Below are positions 49,738-59,437 of a stretch of DNA of 64,000 nucleotides, piece by piece. The translations under genes and the position numbers were made by a program. The stretch is from positions 255,712 through 319,711 of the forward strand of contig BLSF01000034.1 of the NCBI GenBank assembly GCA_012862575.1. The letters run 5' to 3'. The DNA comes from Parietichytrium sp. I65-24A. Lineage: Eukaryota > Sar > Bigyra > Thraustochytrida > Thraustochytriidae. Position 1 is the first letter of the stretch. Each line of letters begins with the position of its first letter. A model generated the notes under the pieces. The model did not search any database. It saw nothing but the letters and a program-made list of their open reading frames with translations, and had not been told where the DNA came from.

Positions 49738-52617
49738 TGTGGACGCAAGCACACACTTTCTCTGACCCCGTTGAGCGATTTGCTGCCCCCTCCCGCGCTT
49801 GCTTGGTGCTTGGTGTGTATCAGTACTGGTGCCGACGCCGGACCGCCGAGGGTACCGCCGAGATCGTCGGACTAGACTACCTCCCGCACTCGACTGAGCT
49901 CTGAGATCCGCGCTGCTGCTTCGAACGTGCAAGTTTCCAACGTTCACAATATCGACTTGTTGGAGAGCCAGCCGGAAGTGGCGTCACGTGCATTCCACTC
50001 CACAAGAGCACAAACCGTTCAACGTCTTAAACCCTACAACAATCTCTCGGTCTCAGACTCTCACACTCTCTCAGACCCTCTCTGACTTCCATGGGTGGAC
50101 TTGCCTCTCTCCCTCTCCCAAGCCTGCCATGCCTTTTCTGTGTCATGAACTTATGCCATCGCAGCCTCTGACAACCGAAAAGTCTAGTAGCGTCTCGAGA
50201 GTCTCGAGTCTTCCTTCTCGCCTTCTTGTTGCAAATAAAGCAAAACCAAGTAGGGAGGAAAGGTTTTTCTTCCAAGGATCAGAATTCGCATGCACAATCT
50301 GAGAACTCAGCTTTGCATGTTCTTAACTTCGGAAACAAAATTTCTTTTCTCACTTGGCCGAGATCAGAATTCACCGTCAGAATCCAGAATTCAGATGAGA
50401 ACAGCTACCTCAAGCTCAGGCGCAAGGCTCAAACTCGAAGCTCAAGGCTCATGGCTCAGCTCAGCTTATGTGCTGTGCAACATTGTGCAACGGTCCTACT
50501 CATGCTAATGTCGTCTTTGTCACATGGCATCTCATGCTCATCGCTGCTGATCTGATCTTTCTTTCCAAGTCACTGTCAATGGCCTGCGAACTGCGAAAAC
50601 AGTCGTGTCGTCGAGATACTTTCAAGCCTACTGCGTGCAATGCGCAACACTCACATCCTCGGTGACTGTCTCAAGGCTGTCATGGCATCGAAGAAGCCAA
50701 GCCAAAATGCCATTGCTCACTGTCCTGGTCAATGAACATCGATCAAAGGACTGTTAAAAGCACTCATTAACACAAATCCTATTGAGCGGAGCCTGAGGTG
50801 AGACACTACTATGATTTATAAAGAGCGAATGACTCAACCGTCTTCTGCGTGGGTGTTTCCAGTAGATAAGTCTCCGTGTCCTATGAATCCAAGGCTGAAC
50901 AGCATCGGCGGCGATTGAGTGCGCCACTGAGCTAAGTGAGCTGAAAGCTCTTTCGTGAGTTGATAAACTCTCAAAGTCGAAATGGCAATGTTACGTAGAA
51001 TGTAGAATGAAGAATGAAGAAGACTTCATCGATCTTCATCGACGTCATTGACCACCCCCCTTCCCCCTTCCCCCTTCCAGCGTGTGCCCAGTGTGCCCTG
51101 ACCAACTATCCCAACCCGACCAGGGGGGGATGATGGCATGATGATGCCAGCGAAGAGGGCTTTGTTCATCGAGCTCTGCTTTGTGGGAGATGAATGAATG
51201 AACTCTCAGTCAGAATGTCGTGGAGACACCCAAGACTCCTTCCTTGAACAGAAGAGACAAGTCGCTTGCTGGATCTCTCCGGTCGACGCTTCAGGCGAAA
51301 CAAAAGGTCCCGGGAACAGTGTGTGAGGGTTATTCCAGAGCACGCGAAGACAGTCCCGGTGGGGTGCTCGAATGTAGTGTCGTACGTAAGATCAGCACCA
51401 CAACGCGGAGGGGAGTGCGTATTCACGATGAATATTGCTTTGGCTCATCGAGAATTCAATCGCCATGCAAAAACTGGCCAATTTGGGATCACGCACTGGA
51501 CAGTCCCAAGTCCCTGTTCTCTTAACTCTAGAGCTAGCTAGATTGGCTCGCCCAAAAGCAAAGCAAAGCAAGCGCCATCGAGCTTACTTTCTAAATTCTT
51601 GAGTTCTGTTTCTGGTGTCTGCGAAATCTGGGTGAACCCTGTCCTCCCAAGTCGAGATGGAACACTTGGCTTTGTAATGGCAATCGAATCTGATGACAAC
51701 AGCATGCCAAAGCGTTCATCCGTCAAAGGGTTCTCAGCCCAGTTTTCGTGAATTGGATCTGTGAACGACATTGACAAGCCCGGAAACTCAAGGCTCTCCA
51801 ATAGAATCCAATAGTCGTGTCCGAGCTGAAGCGTTTCTCAGGTGGCTTTAGGTTAGGGTGTCGGGGGGAAAAATCTGCGCTCACAGAGCGTCAATCGAGG
51901 CGAGCCGTTCTCCGACTCTGCGGAAAAAGGCCAGGGGAAAAAACACGCTTACCACAGCGTTCAACCAAAACACTAGTAAACCGCTGGGAGGGAAATATCC
52001 CAGCCTGTCTGACTGACTGCTGTAAACAAACCAAAGATTTAAAAAACGATCAGCGACTTTCTTCTGAATTCTGAATTTCTGAATTCTGCGAAAGCCTTGA
52101 GAAACTATTCGGACTCGAAGAGCCATAGAGCACATCGCGCAGGCAAAACGACGCTTGCAAGGTCCACTTTTCGAAATGAAAATGCCCGCATAAGCTTAAA
52201 CTTCAAGTTAATCTGTTTGGAATGAAACTCGTTCAATCAATCAATGTTTTCAATCAATCTAATCTGTCTCTATCTATCTCAGTCATCAACAACAGACTTC
52301 ATCTTCACTCTTCATCCTCTACTCCTACGCTGTGGCGTAGCATTGTTATAGCAAGAAGGCAAGAAAAGGGCAACAGAGAAGAAAGCGACTGAGCAGAAGC
52401 TAATGCAATAGCACGAGCCCAACGAAAGCGGTAATGAGCCGTGACGGGTGAGTGAGTAGAATGAGTAGAATGAGTAGCATGAGTAGAATGAGTGAGTAAG
52501 TGAGAGAGTGGGAGCAGTCACTCTTCGAAGAGTTTGAAAAGCGCAGAGCAGTGCAGTGGAGTGCATTGAGTGAGTGGGCAAGTTGGGTAGATAGAGTGAA
52601 AGGGATCGACGAGCAAG
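49738..52617. other. Long intergenic interval, no gene recognised
   Basis: CT/CTCA-rich DNA lies upstream of paralogue B (50040-50095). CAGAATTCAG occurs at 50385-50394, CCCCCTTCC iterations at about 51055-51080, and CTGAATTCTG at 52064-52073 and 52079-52088. CAATCAATCAATG-type repeats lie near 52233-52260, and GAATGAGTA iterations (52450-52500) lead up to H2B. A minus-strand frame at 51538-51801 has mildly coding-like composition but no ATG or domain. Confidence 0.5.
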
Positions 52618-53183
52618 ATGGCAAAGCAGGCGTCCAAGAAGGCTGCGTCGAGCAAGGCGTCGGCGAAGAAATCCACAGATAGCACCAAGAGGAGGAAAAA
52701 GAGGGTGGAGACGTTCTCGTCGTACATTTACAAGGTGCTCAAGCAGGTGCACCCGGAAACTGGTATCTCGCGGCGCGCGATGAGTATCATGAACTCGTTT
52801 GTAAATGACTCGTTTGATAGGCTGAGCGGGGAGGCGATCAAGCTTATTAGGTATAACGGACGACAGACACTCAGCTCCCGTGAGATTCAGACTTCAGTGC
52901 GCCTCTTGCTCCCTGGGGAGCTTGCCAAGCACGCGGTGTCAGAGGGAACAAAGGCTGTCACAAAATACACGGTAAGTTGGGTGCAAAGCGCAAGCGTACT
53001 CGATCTGCTCGCTGACTTGAGCGCCACTGACGGTTTTGTTTTCTGCCTTTCTGCCTCGCCTGTGCCCTTCGTAGAGCGCAAACCCTGTAAGTCCTCGCTT
53101 TTTTCTCGTAAAAACCTTGCCTGCCTTTCTTCTTTGATACTAACAACAAGCGCCTTTGTCTCTTGGTGTGAATGAATTAGTGA
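52618..53183 (+). CDS. H2B: Histone H2B, three exons
   Basis: Exon 1 (52618-52971) encodes 118 residues: a Lys/Ala/Ser-rich tail, then the histone fold with [35 protein letters not shown] and [29 protein letters not shown] follows. Exon 2 is a 12-base microexon (53075-53086) after TTCGTAG, adding Ser-Ala-Asn-Pro, followed again by GTAAGT. The second intron carries TACTAAC at 53148-53154 and an ATTAG acceptor at 53180; exon 3 then starts with the stop codon TGA (53181-53183). The product would be 122 residues ending KYTSANP. H2B pairs with H2A in the nucleosome. The alpha2 C-terminal part ([19 protein letters not shown]) differs from the usual IFERIA-EA form. Reading through the second intron would add about 17 unlikely residues. 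No animal-type histone stem-loop is seen. Confidence 0.9.
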
Positions 53184-53444
53184 ACTTTTCCCCTTTGGCT
53201 CATCGCCTTTCCCACAACGGACCTTGTTACCTTTTCAAATCATATACATTGCAGAATCGTCAAAACAATTTGCTTTTTTTACAATTCTATTGATACGTTT
53301 TTTCAACTGCGAAATCAACCGTCAAAAAATGAAAACTCGAACAAACGTTCTATCTTCGTCTTTCTTGTCGATTTGTGTATGGTTGGGAAGCAGGGAAAAA
53401 AATTGAAAATCAGGTTTGCGACGGCTTGGTTTATTTATTTCACT

Positions 53445-56429
53445 TCACTTCTTGCTATTCATATTTATTGCATTGCCAGCTCGGTTCTCATCCTTGGTCA
53501 TGGCCTCGACTGCAGCCAGAGAATCCTTGGTCTTGGTGGAAGACTTTTTAAAGCTATTCTTCAGTTTCTTGCTAATTTTGTCCACCTTCAATTGCTTGTC
53601 CAGTTGCTTGCTGGTGGCGGCAAGGCTGTCGGCCAGGTCAGACTTTCTTCGTGACTTGTCGCTTTGTCTTTTCTTCTTGTCATCGACCACGCGCGTGAGA
53701 GCGTTCTCCTCCTTTGCCTTCACAAGAGACTTGCAGAAGGCCACCGCAGTGCCGAAAAGCTGCGAAGCAGAGCATTTTGAAGGTACCTCGCCATGCAGCT
53801 CTAAAAGTTTGGTCGCCATCTTTTGCACATTGTCCATCTGGTTCTGAATCTGCTCGGTGACAGGCTTGCCGTTCTCAACCAAAAATGGCTTCATGCAGTC
53901 GATAAAGTCGCGTGCGCCAGGGGCGGTGGAAGGCACGCCGAAGGTCTCCCCAGAACACGCCTTGAGCTCGCGCTCGACTAGTTCGCACCCTTTCTTCAGC
54001 TGCGCGAGGTCTGCCTTCAGGTCCTCGAGATTCATGGCGGACGCATCTTCCAGTTTGTCAAGCCGCTCTGCGAGGGTGAGCAGCTCCGGGCACTTGTGCT
54101 CTGCCACATCCGCGATCCAATGAAGGAGCGAGTACTTGGAGTTCCCAGTTGCCTTGGACTGTGACAGTTTTTGCAAACCGGTACTGATTTCGAAACCCCA
54201 TGCACCTCCAGTGGACTTGTTTCCGCAGTTGAGGTAGTTTCCTGTGATAAGCACGAGGTGAATGAGCTTTTTCCACTCCGCGCAATTGAGCAACTGCCTG
54301 CACGCCGCATCGTACTTGGCAATGGATTCCTGCAGGCACTCAGACTGGCGCTCAAATGTCATTTCTACAAACACTGCCTGCAGACGTTGTCTGAGGCGAG
54401 GGATCTTTGCCATCTCATAGACAAAGTGCTCCACGCGAGAGAGGCTGTCAGTGAACTTGCCTGGGCCCGACCATTCGCCCTCTGCTGCGTTCACTGCCTG
54501 GACCTCTTCCGGGCTTGGGACCATCGTCAAAAGTTTGTGCACGACCTCCATAGTAAAGAAGCTCTGGTCCATCTTGAGAATGTACTCTTTCAAGTCGCTC
54601 ACTGGCTCCTTGAAACGCGCAATCGCGATTCCCAAGTTTTGCTGGCGCTTGCCGTCCAAGAGTGGAGGTCGTTCATTGCCAGTCTTCTCTTTGGCGCTTG
54701 GGCTCAGAGCCGGAATTTTCTTCGCCTCCGTCTTTGCGAAGTTTTCTTCCAGCCCAGCAAAGAAAGTGTCCATCGGAAACGGTGGGGCGTCAGGGAGTGT
54801 TGCCCACATCGAGTTCTCTACTCTCTTGGCGGGAAGCACGTTCCAAAAGACACCACGAAGCGGCTTCTCTTTGGCATTTTGACGGAGCTCCTTGCGACGA
54901 GTGGTGTCGTACTTGCTCTTCGGCTCAGGTGGCTCCTCTGGCTTGCCCGCGGCCTTGATGGCAGCCAACGCACCGCCCATTCCAGGCAAAGGTGGGGCAT
55001 TTGGTGGAGCTGCTCCCATGCCTGGAAGAGGCGGAGGAGCTGGTGGTCCGCTCGGCCCTGTTGTAGAGAAAAAGTCCGGTGGAAGCTGGACGCCGTCTCT
55101 GCCCGCAGCCTGAATAACTGCGCCCTCCGGAAGCCCGGCCTTTTGCATCTTGCGATACTTTGCAAATTTTGGGTCTTCCTGGACCACAGGTGCAGCTGGG
55201 GACGCTGCTGGAACTGGCCCAGAAAAGAATGTTGCTGGGAGCTCGATGCCATCGCGAGACGCTGCTTGACAGATGGCTCCCTCTGGCAAACCAGCCTTCT
55301 GCATCTTTCTGTATTTCTGGTATTTGGGGTCTTCTTGTACAACAGGCGCCGCCGGTGCCTGCGCTGGAGCGCTGGATGGAATTGGTCCACTGAAAAATGT
55401 TGCTGGCAGGTCGACGCCGTCGCGACTTGCGGCTTGCATGATGGCGCCTTCTGGAAGTCCTGCTTTCTGCATCTTGCGGTATTTGAGGAATTTGGGGTCC
55501 TCTTGCGGCACAGCCGCTGCCTGGATTGGAAGAGCCGGAGCCGCAGGCGGGGCTGCTGCAGTCGGAGCTGGTTCTGTGAAGAACGTGGAAGGAAGCTCGA
55601 CCCCGTCGCGGGCGGCGGCATGGGTAATCGCCCCTTCCGGGAGGCCCGCCTTCTGCATTTTTCTGTACTTTTGGAATTTGGGGTCTTCAGCAGGTTGTGG
55701 CGGTGGGAGAGGGGCTGCAAGAGCGACAGACTCCAACGAAGCACCGGAACCACCTTGCAGGGAATTGAGCTGCTTCAGACGAGAATTCTGGTCCATGAGG
55801 AACTCGACTTGCTGCTGCAACTCAAGGATGTGCGACTCGCTCTCTTTCTTGAGCTCCTCGATCATGGCCTTCATGTTGTGAATGCCATCTGAGTCCATCT
55901 GGCCATTTCGGATGCGCTCGTTCTCCTGCTGGAGCTCAGAGATGAGCTTCTTCTGGTCGTGGATCTCCTTGAGCTTCTCTCGGCTAAGCGCCTGGAGGTC
56001 CTGTTGCAGCTCGGATGGGATTATTGCAATGTTTCGGCTGCTGTTGTAACCATTATTCCGTGGCTTTTCAAGCATACTCGCGACCATTGAAAACTTCTGG
56101 TTCAGAGCCTTTGGCATTTTTTTCTCCTGAGGAGCTGTGTTGGTCGCAGAAGAGGAGCTCCTGCGAAGACCCCCAAAGATGCGCTTGGGCATCTTCAGAT
56201 TCCAGAAACGACCCTTGTCTTTTGCTTTCACATCCTTCACCCACTTTCCCATAAACTCGCAGTCCTTGCAAACAATGGAGGCTTCCTCAACCCCATCTTC
56301 ACCAGTGTGCTTTACCTCCCGCACGCACCGATTGCAGATGGTATTGGAGCAGTTTGAGCAACATTTCCTTTCCTCAAATCCTACAAAGTCAGAGCTGCAG
56401 CACAAGCACTGGTCAACACCTTCCGCCAT
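53445..56429 (-). CDS. Formin with N-terminal FYVE-like zinc finger and four WASH-subunit-type repeats
   Basis: The 994-residue product nucleates and elongates unbranched actin filaments. An N-terminal Cys-rich finger (C8/C11, C24/C27, C32/C35, C54/C57) has FYVE-like spacing but lacks the RHHCR lipid-binding motif. A coiled coil follows (about 140-225). Four repeats of about 37 residues come next (248-284, 310-346, 366-402, 418-454). Each contains DPK-F/Y-x-KYRKMQKAGLPEG-A and RDG-V/I-x-LP, like the CCDC53/WASHC3 motif. A short FH1-like Pro-rich stretch (456-486, APPPLPGMG, APPLPGMG) precedes an FH2 domain (about 515-900). FH2 hallmarks are GVFWNVLPAKR, the helical core, and LVLITGNYLNCGNKSTGGAWGF. 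The Lys-rich tail (about 915-980) may be a DAD-like or membrane-binding region. ATG at 56429. Single exon. Confidence 0.9.
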   Translation of the reverse strand: MAEGVDQCLCCSSDFVGFEERKCCSNCSNTICNRCVREVKHTGEDGVEEASIVCKDCEFMGKWVKDVKAKDKGRFWNLKMPKRIFGGLRRSSSSATNTAPQEKKMPKALNQKFSMVASMLEKPRNNGYNSSRNIAIIPSELQQDLQALSREKLKEIHDQKKLISELQQENERIRNGQMDSDGIHNMKAMIEELKKESESHILELQQQVEFLMDQNSRLKQLNSLQGGSGASLESVALAAPLPPPQPAEDPKFQKYRKMQKAGLPEGAITHAAARDGVELPSTFFTEPAPTAAAPPAAPALPIQAAAVPQEDPKFLKYRKMQKAGLPEGAIMQAASRDGVDLPATFFSGPIPSSAPAQAPAAPVVQEDPKYQKYRKMQKAGLPEGAICQAASRDGIELPATFFSGPVPAASPAAPVVQEDPKFAKYRKMQKAGLPEGAVIQAAGRDGVQLPPDFFSTTGPSGPPAPPPLPGMGAAPPNAPPLPGMGGALAAIKAAGKPEEPPEPKSKYDTTRRKELRQNAKEKPLRGVFWNVLPAKRVENSMWATLPDAPPFPMDTFFAGLEENFAKTEAKKIPALSPSAKEKTGNERPPLLDGKRQQNLGIAIARFKEPVSDLKEYILKMDQSFFTMEVVHKLLTMVPSPEEVQAVNAAEGEWSGPGKFTDSLSRVEHFVYEMAKIPRLRQRLQAVFVEMTFERQSECLQESIAKYDAACRQLLNCAEWKKLIHLVLITGNYLNCGNKSTGGAWGFEISTGLQKLSQSKATGNSKYSLLHWIADVAEHKCPELLTLAERLDKLEDASAMNLEDLKADLAQLKKGCELVERELKACSGETFGVPSTAPGARDFIDCMKPFLVENGKPVTEQIQNQMDNVQKMATKLLELHGEVPSKCSASQLFGTAVAFCKSLVKAKEENALTRVVDDKKKRQSDKSRRKSDLADSLAATSKQLDKQLKVDKISKKLKNSFKKSSTKTKDSLAAVEAMTKDENRAGNAINMNSKK

Positions 56430-59403
56430 GATGGTTGAATTTCAGGGACTTGCGACCCGCTGAACGGCCTATTTGGTGATTACTCAACAAAACTCCTTCG
56501 CCTCTCCCCGCTGCCGCCGCTTCAGAATTCGATGCACGCTCTCCCGAGCTCGAAGAGCCTCCTGCAGCCGTGTCCGCCTCAGCTGAGATCGACGTGGGCG
56601 CGACGCAAACAGTTACGAACCTGAATGCTGCAATATTTTAGCGTGCACAATCAAGTTTGTGGGATGCTCTAGCTCGGCAATCGTGAGTGGAAAGTATACG
56701 TTATAGAGCCATAGACAGTGACTGGGCGAAACAGTCCACAGTCACCAGACGTGCAATGTTGGCGAAAGGGTTCTCAACTCTCGTAGCACGGCCTACTTGA
56801 GCGACTTGTCCGTACGTGTCAGGGAGGTCAATTTGGATCTGGTTTCGATTGACGTACCGGCACGGCAAGTACTTGGTCTATGCGGGAAGGTTGGCTACCT
56901 TCTTGGTCCATGGAGCAACGTGCTTTCGAGTTGCCCGAACGTGCTCATTGCAGCATGCAAATATAATGCTGATTGTGTTGGACACCGCATTGTTATAATA
57001 CTTGACCGGAATCTCCCGTGCGCGATCTGCCACGCCGATTCCATCAAATGCCGCAGGGCTCTTCCCTTCAGAGTGCATGTGGCACCAGAAGTCAGCTACA
57101 ACTTGCCACCCATACTGTAATTATGATTGCATCGCACAAGAATACTTTTTATAGACTCTAGCACAAACAGGCCCCCTCCCTTCCTACTCTGCCGCGGGCG
57201 AGGCGAAACGTTAAGTAAAAGTGGCCAACTCCCAGGATGTGTCCATTGTCTCCCTATGCCTCCCTATTCTCTTTCTCTCACTCTGCTTGCTTGCTTGCTT
57301 GCGTGATAATGAATAGAGCAATCTCATGTATAGTTCGGCGAATGTGTCCATCTGGTCCATTTGTTTGCACGATTATACACCGAATTTTAGTTGAAAGTCG
57401 AAATGGTTTATGCAAATGTTCGGCCGGGCTTCTCTTTCGAGCACTCAAATGCTTCTGTGCCAACTCGCATGCGCGAAGAAGGACGGAGAGTGCCAGGTGG
57501 ATGGATAACCCTAGTGGCGGAAGGATGGATCGATGGATGGATGAATGGATGATACTCAGTCAAAGAGCATAACGCAATGAACGGGTGGACGAATGTGGAC
57601 TCGTTCTATTCGCCTCGGGAAGTACCAAAGGATGGGCGATTCCTGTGCTCCTTAGACTACGCCGCTACGCCGCATGTTCGATGTTCGCATGGGCCGAGGA
57701 AGCAAGCCGCCCCGCTCCGGCCAGCATGGCGTGGATGAGTCCGTGCCAACTACCAGACTTGCGCTGGCTTGATGGCCCAGATCATTGAGAATGGGGCCAA
57801 ATGCCCGCCTAATGCGAGGCTCACTTTTTCCTGAGACCGTTTCCAACGTTTTATAGCTTTCCATCAACTTTTTTTTCTTTTTTTTTTATTGATTGATTTG
57901 ATGATGATCGAAGCATTTGGTTAGAAAAACATTGCACGAATCTGTCCGTTAAATCTTGCCGCTTCTAAAGAAACCACTAGCTAGGCTAGCTATATAGTGA
58001 TATTATTAATATTTTTGATAGTGGCCACCGTAAGCACATCGTTATTCGTTTCGTAGCAAAGCTTTTAATGGTATTATTTCCGTTAGCAGATTATTACTTA
58101 TAGTAAATCAATAGCAAGCCCTACCGAGTTGCGATTGACCCCGCGAGCAATGTTTTGTTCTCTCGGTTCTGGCGACACATCAGAGCATCGACCGCGCTGT
58201 GTTCGTGACCTCAATGATTCCAGGATTTGCTTGTCCATGAATCTTCCTCTTTTCAGTTTTGGGCTGAGCTCGTAGAGCTCGTTGAACATTCATTCGAGGT
58301 TCAACAAATGGATTCCTTCCTTATGCCTTTCGATACTTCACGACAAGAAGCACTTGATCATATTTGGAACCTACTCATCGATTTCCATTTCTTATGCGCA
58401 CAGACTCATGCTTGGACACTGTTGAAAGTGACCATTTAAGCCTGCTCGCAGCGCCAGCTGTCGCATCACAGTCTCGTAATGCTTGTGGAAGTGCCCGACA
58501 AACGCACCCAGCTTTTGGATTACCGTCCACTTCCGCGCCAAGCTTCACAAGCTTATCTTGCTAGGTCAAACGCGCTCCACTCTCTCACCTCGGTGACGGG
58601 AAATCGAAAAGCGCTCTAGTCTACTCGGTCTTGCTTCCCTTCACTTTCTTTCTCAACATGAGACACGAAAACAGCAGCGAGCGGGAATCTCGTGGCCACC
58701 CGTGCTCCGGTTGAAGAAACCATTGGCCAGCTCGGTGTCATCACATTGAAAGTGAGATTCGCGGAAGCTATTGTGGTCGTCGCCATTTACGTCTTCTTGT
58801 CCACAGTTCATTAAAGGCTGGCACATAGCTTGAGTTCCGAAGAAAGCGAGTGACGTATGACAGAATTTTCCCACGAGACACAGACCTTCGTCAATCTCCC
58901 CGAGCATCCAGTGATGCGCTTTATTTCTTTGACGTATCTGTTTTTGGTTGAGTGCAACCTCAACGGCGTTCAAGATGAGACTGAAGAACCCAAGGGAGTT
59001 TTCCAGTCAAAACCAGTTTTCGCAGCCGCCTTGGATAACACATTCAATTGGTTTCCGGCACGGGAATCACGGGAATGTCATTCTTAAAAATTGTTCCTCG
59101 CAAAGCTTGCAAAGAAATCCTGGACTCCCACACAGGCGCCTTCGACCTGGTTCCTGCTGCATTTGTCAATCAGAAAGAGAATGCCGGCTCCTTTCCCGAG
59201 ATGAGCCCCGACTCCGGTTGCGCTCAAGGTCAAAGAGAGGTACATAACTAGGCGAATAACTCAAATGGGAACATAGCTGGAACCGAGGTCGCCTTTCTTG
59301 ACGGCATTGGCTGGTGAGTGTACTCGGGTAACGAACTGAGCCGCTGAGGTTATTGTCATGGCCGGAAAACAGATTTGGTACTGATTGATTGATCGATTGA
59401 TTA

Positions 59404-59437
<34 letters not shown>

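Noticed and set aside
51538-51801. 87-codon minus-strand frame with protein-like composition
   Set aside because: Starts with TTG, has no ATG or splice signals that extend it, and no recognised domain.
53184-53240. Search for an animal-type histone 3' stem-loop after H2B
   Set aside because: No GGCTCTTTTCAGAGCC-like hairpin is present downstream of the predicted stop.
54171-55892. 573-codon plus-strand frame
   Set aside because: It lies wholly antisense to the formin coding region and has a Trp/Cys/Arg-rich composition typical of antisense frames.
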